From contig CAWFMB010000003.1 of the NCBI GenBank assembly GCA_963816685.1, positions 186,001 to 250,000 of the forward strand: a DNA stretch of 64,000 nt. Direction: 5' to 3'. Below are positions 44,823 to 54,372 of this stretch, piece by piece. Source of the DNA: CAVYUC01 sp963816685 (GTDB lineage Bacteria; Bacteroidota; Bacteroidia; Bacteroidales; Prolixibacteraceae). Position 1 is the stretch's first letter, and every line of letters begins with the position of its first letter. The translations under genes were made by a program, and so were the position numbers. The notes beneath the pieces are model-generated. The model was not told the origin of the DNA, made no database searches, and saw only the letters and a list, made by a program, of their open reading frames with translations.

Positions 44823-45872
44823 ATGAATAATAAGTTTGAAAAGAATGATTTTAATCCAAGTGGGGTAGGTTTGAAAAACGGGAATTTTATCGGATTACCC
44901 TATTCGGAAGAATCCGCCAAAATTATCCTGATTCCAGTTCCATGGGATGTTACTGTATCGTTTGAAGAAGGAACAGCTAATGCACCGCAAGCCATCCTTG
45001 ACGCTTCCGTTCAACTTGATTTGTATGATCCGGAAATAGAAGATGCATGGAAACTGGGTATTTTTATGCAGCAGCCTGATAACATCTTACTGAACAGAAG
45101 AAACAATTTTCGATTAAAATCAATTGAATACATAGATTTTTTGGAAAAAGGGGGAACTGTATCTGAGAATCCGGATATGGAAAAAGTTCTGGACGAAATT
45201 AACCGGGAATGTGAATCGGCTAACAAATGGGTTTTCGATAAAACAGGAAAACTTTTGGACAATGGGAAATTAGTTGGAATTATTGGAGGCGAACATAGTG
45301 TACCGTTAGGATATTTAAAGGCACTAAGTGAAATCTACAGCAACTTTGGAATCCTTCAGATTGATGCCCACATGGATTTACGAGACAGTTATGAAGGATT
45401 TTCCTATTCGCACGCATCCATTTTCAATAATGCTCTGAAAATTGATGCAGTTTCAAAATTGGTGCAGGTTGGTATCCGCGACTATTGTGAGGAAGAAGTG
45501 GAAAAAGTGAAGACTGAAAATGAACGTATTGATGTGTTTTTTGATCACCAGTTAAAGGAGAACCGGTTTAACGGAATTACCTGGAATGAACAATGCGATT
45601 TAATAATTAGCAGGTTGCCCGAAAACGTGTACATAAGTTTTGATATTGACGGGCTGGATCCAAAACTTTGTCCACATACAGGAACACCGGTTCCTGGTGG
45701 ATTGGATTTTTTTGAAGTAAATTATTTGTTAAAAAAACTTGTGGAAAGCGGCAGGAAAATTATTGGATTTGATTTATGCGAAGTGGGTAACAATGTATGG
45801 GATGCAAATGTAGGCGCACGTATTTTATACAAACTTTGCAACTGGACGGGTCGATCTCAAAATTTGATTTAA
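44823..45872 (+). CDS. speB: Agmatinase-type ureohydrolase (arginase family)
   Basis: This 349-residue enzyme has the full set of dimanganese ligands: His in GGEHSVPLG, Asp/His/Asp in LQIDAHMDLRD and the Asp pair in ISFDIDGLDP. The family includes arginase, agmatinase and formimidoylglutamase. Next to the carboxyspermidine genes, agmatinase, which makes putrescine from agmatine, is the natural choice, but residues alone do not separate these. A TAACTTTA element at 44805-44812, ten bases before the ATG, could be its -7 box. The nitroreductase gene follows after ten bases. Confidence 0.8.
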   Translation: MNNKFEKNDFNPSGVGLKNGNFIGLPYSEESAKIILIPVPWDVTVSFEEGTANAPQAILDASVQLDLYDPEIEDAWKLGIFMQQPDNILLNRRNNFRLKSIEYIDFLEKGGTVSENPDMEKVLDEINRECESANKWVFDKTGKLLDNGKLVGIIGGEHSVPLGYLKALSEIYSNFGILQIDAHMDLRDSYEGFSYSHASIFNNALKIDAVSKLVQVGIRDYCEEEVEKVKTENERIDVFFDHQLKENRFNGITWNEQCDLIISRLPENVYISFDIDGLDPKLCPHTGTPVPGGLDFFEVNYLLKKLVESGRKIIGFDLCEVGNNVWDANVGARILYKLCNWTGRSQNLI

Positions 45873-45882
45873 TATTAACAAT

Positions 45883-46449
45883 ATGAATATCAGCGAAATT
45901 ATTAAAAAACGGCGGGCAACGCCACCTCGCTTTTTAGCCAAAGGAGAGGTTGATAAAAATATAATAATGCAACTGCTTGAAAATGCAAATTGGGCGCCAA
46001 ATCATAAAAAAACAGAACCATGGCGGTTTAGGATTTATACTGGTGCTGCAAAACAAAAATTAGCGGCTCAAATTTACTTACTGCTGGAGACAAAAATTAA
46101 AGCGGGAGCAGAATTAAATCCTCAAAAAGCTGAGAAATTAAAAGTAAACATTGAAAACGTGCCGGTTGTAATTTTAATAGCTATGGAACGGGATAAAGCT
46201 GAACGGATACCGGAGTGGGAAGAAATTGCTGCAGTTTCAATGGCTGTTCAAAACATGTGGTTAACGGCCACAGAACTGGGCTTTGGCGCATTCTGGAATA
46301 CTCCTTCGTTTATGAATTTACTGCATGATGTTCTTGAAATAAAATCCGGTCAAAAGGCACTTGGTTTCTTTTTTGTAGGTAAAATAGCTTTGGATTATCC
46401 TTCTCCCGGCCGCGGCTCGATTGATGCAAAAGTGGAGTGGGTGGAGTAG
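45883..46449 (+). CDS. Nitroreductase family protein (YdjA-like)
   Basis: This 188-residue FMN protein has KKRRATPPRFLAKGEVD at the start, ANWAPNHKKTEPWRF (FMN contact and substrate loop), and later AAVSMAVQNMWLTATELGFGAFW. Small one-domain nitroreductases reduce nitro compounds or quinones with NAD(P)H, physiological substrate unknown. It probably shares a transcript with the ureohydrolase because only ten bases separate them. Cytoplasmic. Confidence 0.85.
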   Translation: MNISEIIKKRRATPPRFLAKGEVDKNIIMQLLENANWAPNHKKTEPWRFRIYTGAAKQKLAAQIYLLLETKIKAGAELNPQKAEKLKVNIENVPVVILIAMERDKAERIPEWEEIAAVSMAVQNMWLTATELGFGAFWNTPSFMNLLHDVLEIKSGQKALGFFFVGKIALDYPSPGRGSIDAKVEWVE

Positions 46450-46452
46450 GAG

Positions 46453-46483
46453 TTCAAAGTTTAAAGTTTAAAGTTCAAGGTTT
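46453..46483. repeat. Short heptad repeat AAAGTTT
   Basis: Four near copies of TTCAAAG/TTTAAAG-like heptads follow the nitroreductase stop. This pattern often ends up in Bacteroidota spacers. No function is assigned. Confidence 0.6.
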
Positions 46484-46555
46484 GACACACTTGGATTAAA
46501 GTTTCAAAGCTGATGAATGATTTGGGCAGTTTCAAAAATTAAAATTGAATTTACA

Positions 46556-47752
46556 ATGAAACGAATTGGATTGATAATTATTTTTACTGTTTATTTTATA
46601 GGTTTTTCATTAGCACAAAAGCTGGATTCCGGCGATTATCATAAGCACAGGAGAAGTTTGAAAAATTCGTATTTGAAATTTCAAAACGATAAAAAGGGGC
46701 GGGTTGCATTTTTAGGCGGCTCCATTACTTATAATCACGGCTGGCGCGATTCAGTAAGTAATTACCTGCAGCAAAAATTTCCCGAAACTGAGTTTGATTT
46801 TATCAATGCCGGGATTTCTTCAATGGGTTCAACTCCTGCTGCTTTCCGCTTTAACCGGGATGTGCTGAAAAACGGCCCGGTTGATTTACTTTTTGAAGAG
46901 GCTGCTGTTAACGATGTTGTTAATAAACGTGAACCTGAAGAAATTACACGCGGTTTGGAAGGGATTGTACGTCATGCTTTTAATGCAAATCCTGAAATGG
47001 ATATTATTATCATGGAATTTGTTGATCCGGATAAAATGGAAGATTACCGCGCGGGAAAAATACCTGAAGTTGTTCGGTTACATGAGGCTGTTGCTGAACA
47101 TTATGATATTCCTTCGATTAACCTAGCCAGAGAGATTACAGAACGGATTGATGCAGGTGAATTTGATTGGGAAAATGATTTTAAAAACCTGCATCCGTCA
47201 CCTTTCGGACAGCAAATTTATTTTCATTCGATAAAATCCTTTCTTGAAAACGAGTGGAGTGATGATTTCAGGGGGAAAGAAATAACAAATGTTGAAATTC
47301 CGCAGCCTCTCGATCCGTATTCTTATTCAAACGGAATGCTTGTGGAACCAAATCCTCCAAAACCAATAAACGGTTGGGAGATGGTTGAAAACTGGCAACC
47401 TGCAGATAACAAGGGCACCCGCACAAATTATGTGAATGTTCCCATGTTGGTGGGCAGTTATCCCGGTGAAATCATCAAGTTTAAATTCAAAGGAAATGCA
47501 GTAGGAATTGCAGTTGCTGCCGGTCCGGATGCCGGAATTATTGAATACAGCATTGATAATTCTCCCTGGAAAAAGCAGGATCTTTTTACCGACTGGAGTC
47601 AGAAACTCCATCTGCCGTGGTATTACACACTCAGTTCCGGTTTAAAAAACAGAAAACACATGTTGCAAATTCGTCTAACTGATGAACAGAATCCGCAAAG
47701 TACCGGTAAAATTTGCCGTTTACGTTATTTTTATTTTAACCGGAAAGAATAA
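46556..47752 (+). CDS. Secreted SGNH/GDSL hydrolase with C-terminal beta domain
   Basis: This protein has 398 residues from the ATG at 46556, where a signal peptide begins (MKRIGLIIIFTVYFIGFSLA); the longer start at 46517 would bury it. The first block has nucleophile Ser56 in FLGGSITYN, then NAGISSMGS, a block with NDV in EEAAVNDVV, and NLHPSPFGQ with the catalytic Asp/His equivalent. Residues about 245-398 form a beta-rich tail with GWEMVENWQP. This type is found among carbohydrate esterases (CE2/CE3-like or rhamnogalacturonan acetylesterase-like). Deacylation of a polysaccharide is likely, but the substrate is unknown. Confidence 0.83.
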   Translation: MKRIGLIIIFTVYFIGFSLAQKLDSGDYHKHRRSLKNSYLKFQNDKKGRVAFLGGSITYNHGWRDSVSNYLQQKFPETEFDFINAGISSMGSTPAAFRFNRDVLKNGPVDLLFEEAAVNDVVNKREPEEITRGLEGIVRHAFNANPEMDIIIMEFVDPDKMEDYRAGKIPEVVRLHEAVAEHYDIPSINLAREITERIDAGEFDWENDFKNLHPSPFGQQIYFHSIKSFLENEWSDDFRGKEITNVEIPQPLDPYSYSNGMLVEPNPPKPINGWEMVENWQPADNKGTRTNYVNVPMLVGSYPGEIIKFKFKGNAVGIAVAAGPDAGIIEYSIDNSPWKKQDLFTDWSQKLHLPWYYTLSSGLKNRKHMLQIRLTDEQNPQSTGKICRLRYFYFNRKE

Positions 47753-47755
47753 TTT

Positions 47756-48994
47756 TTAATGTTGTTCTTCCATTTGTAAAAACCAGTCTATAGCTGCAAG
47801 TCCTGCAGGTATAATCCCGTCGGAATGATCCTGTCCCGGAAGTGGCAGAGGTTTTACAATTTCTTCGTTCACCCCTTTCTGTAAAAAATCCTGGTACATT
47901 GCTGATGAAATTTCAAATGGAACGAAATCATCTTTAGTTCCATGAATTATTAGCGTTGGAATGGAAGTATTCCAAGCATGCACACTGTTTTCTTCCAGAG
48001 CTGACATTATCGATTCGTATTTACTATCGGTGGAATGATTTGCAAGATAATCTGCCGTAAACAAATCTGCAACTGTTGTAGTCAATTCAGAATTAATTTC
48101 TTCACCTGTTTTAGTTCCGTCAAACAGAGTAGGAATTTTAGTTGCATATGGTTCCTGAAAAACCTCTCCAATTGGTGTGGTTATCAGGTTCATTTTGGTG
48201 TATCCATTGTACATGTATCCAAGGAAATAAGGCATAGGATAAGTTGTTTGGCTGGTTATATATTCATTCATCTGAACCAAATCGTATGGTCCCGCACCAC
48301 TCGCTGCCGCCTGCAGGTTAAATTCGTTCGAATGTTCCTGCTCTATGGCTTTTTCAACCTGCATTGTAGCCCAGCCGCCTTGTGAATAACCGGTAATGTA
48401 CAACCTGTCGTTCATTGCAACATCAAGATAATTTTCATTGAGTTCTTTTATTGCCCGTAACAAATCCAGCACGGTTTGCACAGTCGATTCCTTATGAAGA
48501 TACGGATGAAACATATTTTCAGAAACTCCAAATCCAAGATAATCAGGTATTGCAACAATAAAACCTGTTGAAGTTACAAATTCGAGAAGCATATATAAAT
48601 CACGGTCAGGGTTTACCGAAGGAGCATCGCTGTGGAGTGTATTTGTTCCGTTTTGATAACTCATCACAGGAAACGGACCTTCTCCAACAGGTACACAAAC
48701 CAAACCCGAAGCCTGGGTTTTTTCCCCGTTGAATGTAGTATTGTAGGTAACATTATAAACAAGTACTCCATATTTTATTTTTTCCTTAATTGTTACAATT
48801 TCAGGATAGTCGTCGGTAAACTGATCGAAAAGCGAATTAATAAAAGCCGGCAGATACGATTTTTCAAGTTCGTAACTTACCAGGTATTCATCCTGGGGTT
48901 GAGTGTCATCATCTTTTTCAAAAAGATTACATGACGAAAAAAATGTAATTAAAAAAATAAATGTCAGCGCTTTGGATAGTGTTGTTATTTTCAT
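47756..48994 (-). CDS. Lipase/esterase-like alpha-beta hydrolase lipoprotein
   Basis: This 412-residue protein has a lipobox ending in Cys22 (FFSSC) and an acidic spacer. YITGYSQGGWATM carries the nucleophile Ser204, IIHGTKDDFVPF a candidate acid, and GQDHSDG a candidate His. It resembles secretory-lipase (LIP)-type proteins. It would act on esters at the periplasmic face or cell surface. It is convergent with the SGNH gene, three bases between stops. Monocistronic. Confidence 0.82.
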   Translation of the reverse strand: MKITTLSKALTFIFLITFFSSCNLFEKDDDTQPQDEYLVSYELEKSYLPAFINSLFDQFTDDYPEIVTIKEKIKYGVLVYNVTYNTTFNGEKTQASGLVCVPVGEGPFPVMSYQNGTNTLHSDAPSVNPDRDLYMLLEFVTSTGFIVAIPDYLGFGVSENMFHPYLHKESTVQTVLDLLRAIKELNENYLDVAMNDRLYITGYSQGGWATMQVEKAIEQEHSNEFNLQAAASGAGPYDLVQMNEYITSQTTYPMPYFLGYMYNGYTKMNLITTPIGEVFQEPYATKIPTLFDGTKTGEEINSELTTTVADLFTADYLANHSTDSKYESIMSALEENSVHAWNTSIPTLIIHGTKDDFVPFEISSAMYQDFLQKGVNEEIVKPLPLPGQDHSDGIIPAGLAAIDWFLQMEEQH

Positions 48995-49123
48995 GACTAA
49001 AGTATTAATTGTTTTTTTTAAATTGTTTAAAAACGGATAAAGAAAGAACGAATTTCTGATTTTATTGCACCTGCCAGTATTTAGTAACGTTTAAGAAACA
49101 AAAGTGGTATTTGAAGCTTGTTC

Positions 49124-52100
49124 TTACTCTTCTTCCTGCTTAATTCCCAACGTTTTTTTTGCACCCGAATAAATTGCTTTCCACCAATAGTTTATGATTG
49201 AACGCTGAGGGTCTCTTTCATAATAAATTGTTTCCGGCAAAAATGTGTCTCCCTTTGGATTTTTGGAGTTCAGAATAATTTTGTTTGCCCAAAATGTTGC
49301 CAATCTCGATTTTCTGACTTCATCCTTTTCAAAATCCAAAACAGAGATTCTAAAATCGTCGTACCCAAAAAACAATTCACCAGTTGCTTTTGTTTTGTCT
49401 AATTTCATATCAAAATCGAAACGTGTCAGGTATCCGCTTTCAATAGAAACCGGTGCAGATTTTCCGATTATCTGGTTCAATAGCGGAAGTTGCAAATTTC
49501 CAAGAGAGCCGGAAACAGAGTGTGAATAATTTCTATCTGTTAAATCGAAATTAATTGATGCTTTTAATTCGGCCTGATTCATTAATAAAGCCGAAGCGTC
49601 AACTTTAAAATTTTTATACCGGTTCGTTATTTCATTGATATTTGAAATTTTACCGGCAGAAAACTTCAATTTGTTAAACTCAATAAATCCCGGTTCATCT
49701 GAAAGGTCCATTAATTCGCTGTATTTGAGATATGAAGGTTCCAGCCGAATAGAATCAAAAATAAAAGGTTGCTTGATTTTTTTAATCATATCCTGTGGCC
49801 AGGAAGGCCGTTGACTATGGTCAAACGGATATCTTTTGTTTCTGAAAATTTCGAGGTTGGCAGGGCCAATTTCCAACGTTGTTGCATCCAGTATATTTTC
49901 TTTTAACCAGTGTTTTTCATTAATCCCTTTTAACTCGATAAAATCAATCCCTGCTTTCAGATAATCTGTCTGATATCCTTTTTCACGAAGCAGTTCCTGC
50001 TGGCTTAACAATGGGTTTATTTCTATATTTTTAAACAACACGTTATGTTTTGCTGAATTGTAAACAAGCGAATCGACAGTGAATTCGTAATGTTCATTTT
50101 TGTCTGTTTTGCGCAGGTTGGTTGTTGAGATTTCAAATTCCTTTGAATTTAATATATTGGAGGCAGTTTGATTTTCACTGATTACAATATCTTTAAAATT
50201 GAAGTTTATTTTTTTATTTATCAATTCCTTTTCAAACCAGTTAAAATTAATTTCAGCATCATTCAGATCGAGATTGTTTATCTGTATTTTATCAACAAAA
50301 GGTTCCGCATAAGGATATAAATCAAGGTTCTGCAGAAAATCGAATTTATCGCCTCGAATAGAATCTTTTATTTCAATTTTAATTTTTGGTTGATGAATCT
50401 GAATTTTGTCAAATGAAAAATTGTTTTCATTAAGTGCTTTATTAATATCGAAATCGGTAAAATCCAAACGGGGGGCAATAATTGTAAACCTGTTTTCCTT
50501 TACTCCAGGCATAAATGGATCGACTTTTAACAAGCGAATTGAAACAGTTTTTCGGGTGCGGTTAAAATCAATCCGGTCAATCGAAATATTGTGACTATTA
50601 CCAATAGGAGTATTAAAATCTGAAATTGCCAGTACCATATTTTTCGAAGTAATTTCGGCATGATTTTGCTTATTATTTTCAAGCGTTAAGTCCGGCATCG
50701 AAAGATTGATTTTGAAACTACCTTGTGCACTTTGTTTTACTCCCTCCATTTCGTAGGTGGTAACCTCTCCATTATTTATCCGGAGTTCATCGAGTTGTAA
50801 GGATTGGATGAACGAAGGAAGCGGAAAATTATACTTCTTTAGATCGAGTAATTTTGAAGCGTCATGCTTGCTATAAATCTGGAATTTTGGATTGTTAATA
50901 TCCAGTTTTTCAAGATTCAGTTCTTTTGAATAATATGCCTTCGGAAAATTAAAATTACTGAATTTTAATTCGGGAATTGAAACCTGGTAAGTTGTGGGTA
51001 GTTTGCTGTAATTGTCTGAGGAAATTACCGGGTAAAGCAGGGCATCTTTAATATAAATGCCTGACTCTTTTGTTGAAAGGTTTATTTCACCGGCACGTAA
51101 AATATGGACACTGTCTGACAGCATAAAAAACTGGTCCTTAACCGATATATCAAAATTGTCAGAAAAGAGTAACCTTTTTTTATCCAACTCTTTTTCATTC
51201 AGCTTAAAGCCTTCGAGTGTTGCCGAAAACTCATTGTCAAAAGATATTGTCTTTCCCTTTTTAGTATGGTTTACCCAGCTGATTTCGCCATCCGGAATTG
51301 TGATTTCTTTTATATCGAAATCACTCAGGTAATTAAAAACCAACTGGTAAAATTCTGTAAATTCCTTTTTTTTCCTCGATGCCCGCAATGCACTAAAATT
51401 TTCGAAATAAATCTCAGGTTTCGAAATTAGAAAATTTGAAATACTCAATTTATTGTAAAAGAAAGCATTGCGAAGGTTAATGCCGGTTAATTCAATGCGT
51501 GGAACAAAAATATTATACAATTCTGATCGGTTATATTCCTGCATTAATTCGTCAGTAACATCTTTAACCACTGGCTGTAATAAAAGATTTTCAATTTGCA
51601 CTTTTTGATTGATGCTTGAAATGTATATACTGTCAACATCAAGTTTGTGTAAGTTGTCCACCAGTTTCATTTCGTAGTTTGAAAAGCGTAAATCGAAATT
51701 TGTGGCATAGAAAAATTTATCGGTTCGTTCGATGCTTGCCGAATCAAGTGAAAAATCATTAAGACTAAAATCGAATTTTGTCTCAAAATACCCCTGTCTT
51801 TTATTTTTATACAGATTCTCGATATTTAAAACGCCATTATCAATAAAAACAAGTTTCGAATAAACACCTTCCAAATAGGCAGAAACCAAATCGAATAATA
51901 AACCTGCCTCGCGTTGTTTATTGTTTTTTTTGTGTTCTGTGTGATAACTTATATGTACATTCGGATTTGTAATTTCAATTTTTGAAGTTGGTAAAATACG
52001 TGTGTGATAGAGTTTTTTAAGATTCACATCCTTAATTTCAAGTGCATCACAATCAATTTTAACTACCGCTCGCGAATTAATTTCGATAGGATTTACAGGC

Positions 52101-53407
52101 ACTACATTTATATTTCTCGCACTCAGCGAATCGGAAAAGGTGGAAACAAATAGTGACCCCGCTCTGAAATCATGTTCATTATCTTCCAATCGCAAATGAT
52201 AATCCCTGATGAGCATTTCCAAATCATCTGCATATAATATTTTTTGTTGATTTCGAGCAGATGCCGAATCTAGAACAAAACCTTTCAGTGTTACTTCAAT
52301 TGAATTAAACTGTTGCTGAAACCGGGTTAAATTGGGTTGGCGAAAAATTTCAAGTTTTGCGTCAACGAGGTAAAAACTATCAATTTCAATTTTTGTAAAT
52401 TGATTCTGAATCAGTTTGTATAAATCAAAATTGGTAATATCTTCTATTTGAAGTTTTTGGGGGTTTTCTTTCTGGTAAAATTTAATCCGTGGCTGATCGA
52501 ATTCCAGGTATTGTATTTTTATTGAATCGTTGAAAGCAAATCGCGCAACACTTTTACTTTTCATGTAAAACTGGGGTACATGAACATCGTAAATGTTGCG
52601 GTTGTTAATTTTTTGTTTAGCAGTAAGATGAAATCCGGTAGCGCGTATAACTGCCTTTTTTAGTGAATATTCAAGCTTTTCAATATTTACTGTATGCAGA
52701 CTATCACCTAAATCGTTGTGAAAATTATTCAATCGCACCAGAATGTCTTCGGTAGTAAAAAGTATATCATTTCCAAAAACCATCGAAGAATCAGTTCTGA
52801 AGTTTATTATTTCTATTGAAATATTATCGGCTTTCGAAATTTGCATTGAATCGCGTAAAGCATGATACAAACCATATTTGGCATCGGTCAAATCAATCCT
52901 TTCAACAGAAATTTCTTTAATATAAGCTTGAAAAAGCGGACGCAGCTCATGAAATACATTCCCAATGGTTTGCACCGAATCACTTTGAAGAATTTCATCA
53001 CCCGATAACCGAAGATCCGGACTGTTGATTTTTATTTGTTTACATTTGAATTTCTCGTTTAAGAACAATGAAAACAAATTGATGTTTTTTACCTGGATTT
53101 CAGGAGATCGAAAAGAATAAATTCCCTTTCCAGGTGCAGATTGTACTATTTCTTCTAAAATATTTTCGTCAGGATATAAAATGAAATCTTTAAAACCAAT
53201 AGAAAACGGGATGATGTGCAGGTGAACATCACTAAAAGTTGCATGATACAAACCATCCGACTTTTCTGTAACAAATTCTGTTAGATTTTTTTTTATGTAT
53301 TGCGGAGCTTTCAGCCATAAAAAAGCAACTACAGCAATTACAAGAACTGCTGTTACTGCAAAAAACCATATTGAAAATTTAGTTATTCTTTTTCCCGTCC
53401 CTGACAT
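49124..53407 (-). CDS. Giant membrane-anchored AsmA/DUF748-like protein
   Basis: This 1427-residue protein has one N-terminal helix (about 10-31, FSIWFFAVTAVLVIAVVAFLWL). The rest is an extracytoplasmic stretch of beta repeats with recurring patterns such as IDSFYLVDAKLEIFR, INNGEVTTYEM and INNLDLNDAEINF. The C-terminus FRISVLDFEKDE and NYWWKAIYSGAKKTLG fits the DUF748/AsmA-like end. AsmA-type proteins (TamB, YhdP) form long grooves thought to carry phospholipid between membranes. That role is proposed here by analogy only. It stands alone with its own spacers of 129 and 192 bp. Confidence 0.75.
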   Translation of the reverse strand: MSGTGKRITKFSIWFFAVTAVLVIAVVAFLWLKAPQYIKKNLTEFVTEKSDGLYHATFSDVHLHIIPFSIGFKDFILYPDENILEEIVQSAPGKGIYSFRSPEIQVKNINLFSLFLNEKFKCKQIKINSPDLRLSGDEILQSDSVQTIGNVFHELRPLFQAYIKEISVERIDLTDAKYGLYHALRDSMQISKADNISIEIINFRTDSSMVFGNDILFTTEDILVRLNNFHNDLGDSLHTVNIEKLEYSLKKAVIRATGFHLTAKQKINNRNIYDVHVPQFYMKSKSVARFAFNDSIKIQYLEFDQPRIKFYQKENPQKLQIEDITNFDLYKLIQNQFTKIEIDSFYLVDAKLEIFRQPNLTRFQQQFNSIEVTLKGFVLDSASARNQQKILYADDLEMLIRDYHLRLEDNEHDFRAGSLFVSTFSDSLSARNINVVPVNPIEINSRAVVKIDCDALEIKDVNLKKLYHTRILPTSKIEITNPNVHISYHTEHKKNNKQREAGLLFDLVSAYLEGVYSKLVFIDNGVLNIENLYKNKRQGYFETKFDFSLNDFSLDSASIERTDKFFYATNFDLRFSNYEMKLVDNLHKLDVDSIYISSINQKVQIENLLLQPVVKDVTDELMQEYNRSELYNIFVPRIELTGINLRNAFFYNKLSISNFLISKPEIYFENFSALRASRKKKEFTEFYQLVFNYLSDFDIKEITIPDGEISWVNHTKKGKTISFDNEFSATLEGFKLNEKELDKKRLLFSDNFDISVKDQFFMLSDSVHILRAGEINLSTKESGIYIKDALLYPVISSDNYSKLPTTYQVSIPELKFSNFNFPKAYYSKELNLEKLDINNPKFQIYSKHDASKLLDLKKYNFPLPSFIQSLQLDELRINNGEVTTYEMEGVKQSAQGSFKINLSMPDLTLENNKQNHAEITSKNMVLAISDFNTPIGNSHNISIDRIDFNRTRKTVSIRLLKVDPFMPGVKENRFTIIAPRLDFTDFDINKALNENNFSFDKIQIHQPKIKIEIKDSIRGDKFDFLQNLDLYPYAEPFVDKIQINNLDLNDAEINFNWFEKELINKKINFNFKDIVISENQTASNILNSKEFEISTTNLRKTDKNEHYEFTVDSLVYNSAKHNVLFKNIEINPLLSQQELLREKGYQTDYLKAGIDFIELKGINEKHWLKENILDATTLEIGPANLEIFRNKRYPFDHSQRPSWPQDMIKKIKQPFIFDSIRLEPSYLKYSELMDLSDEPGFIEFNKLKFSAGKISNINEITNRYKNFKVDASALLMNQAELKASINFDLTDRNYSHSVSGSLGNLQLPLLNQIIGKSAPVSIESGYLTRFDFDMKLDKTKATGELFFGYDDFRISVLDFEKDEVRKSRLATFWANKIILNSKNPKGDTFLPETIYYERDPQRSIINYWWKAIYSGAKKTLGIKQEEE

Positions 53408-53599
53408 TTATTGCCCTTCAAAAATATTTTATAAAGATACCAGAAAAACCAAAGGGTTGCTTTAAACGCAAAAATTACCTTTTTTATTATTTAAATGAAT
53501 AGAGTTGAATGGAAAATGGAATAAAAAGAAGTTAAATGTTCTAAAAATTAATGAAATTGCTATTTTTATTGCGTTCAACTAACCATTATTAAAACCAAA

Positions 53600-54316
53600 A
53601 TGATGAAAGGAGCATTAATCATTACCGGAATTTTTTTTCTGATGAGCGGATTAAAAGCACAACCAGTGAATATTATGTTGGTTACTGGTGGCCATGCGTT
53701 CGATACTGTACAGTTTTTTCAACTTTTCGATAATCTTCCAGATGTTGATTATGAGCATTTTGCTCAACCGGAAGCCAATATAAAAATTGCCTCCGGAAAG
53801 GCCGTTGACTTTGATGTACTCGTGTTTTACGATATGTGGAATGACATTTCGGAACTGGAAAAAAAAGCATATATAAATCTGACAAAAGCAGGAAAGCCAT
53901 TTTTGTTTTTGCATCATTCGCTGGTTTCATATCAAAACTGGGATTTATTTGAACAGATCCTTGGAGGGAAATATATTGAAAAAAGCCCTGCAGTTCCGGA
54001 AAATGAACAATCAACCTATGAGCATGATGTCTGGGTTTATATGGAACCTGTAAAATACCATCCGGTAACGAAAGGATTTCACATGCTGAAATTATTTGAT
54101 GAAGTTTATGGAAATGTAAGAGTTTCGGAAAAAGTAACTCCGCTTTTTCAAACACACCATCCCAAGAGCAGCCATATAATCGGATGGGAGAATAGTTTTA
54201 ATTCTTCAAAAATTGTTTATCTTCAGCCAGGCCATGATCGCCGATCGTTCGATTCGGAAGATTACAGAAAACTTATTTTGCAGACTATTAATTATTTAGC
54301 AGAATACAGTAAATAG
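53600..54316 (+). CDS. ThuA-like domain protein, exported
   Basis: This 238-residue protein has a signal peptide ending near GLKAQ. The core NIMLVTGGHAFDTVQF, FDVLVFYDMW, FLFLHHSLVSYQNWDLFEQILGGKY and VTKGFHML matches ThuA, a glutamine-amidotransferase-like fold linked to trehalose or other sugar use. The His pair in LHHSL and the Gly-Gly in LGGKY are typical. Catalysis is unproven in this family. An MFS transporter follows after 56 bp, which suggests joint sugar metabolism. Confidence 0.85.
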   Translation: MMKGALIITGIFFLMSGLKAQPVNIMLVTGGHAFDTVQFFQLFDNLPDVDYEHFAQPEANIKIASGKAVDFDVLVFYDMWNDISELEKKAYINLTKAGKPFLFLHHSLVSYQNWDLFEQILGGKYIEKSPAVPENEQSTYEHDVWVYMEPVKYHPVTKGFHMLKLFDEVYGNVRVSEKVTPLFQTHHPKSSHIIGWENSFNSSKIVYLQPGHDRRSFDSEDYRKLILQTINYLAEYSK

Positions 54317-54372
54317 AATGAGAAAAAGTTATCAATTCTTATAAATTAAACCTGTAAAATTTAAAACAAATT

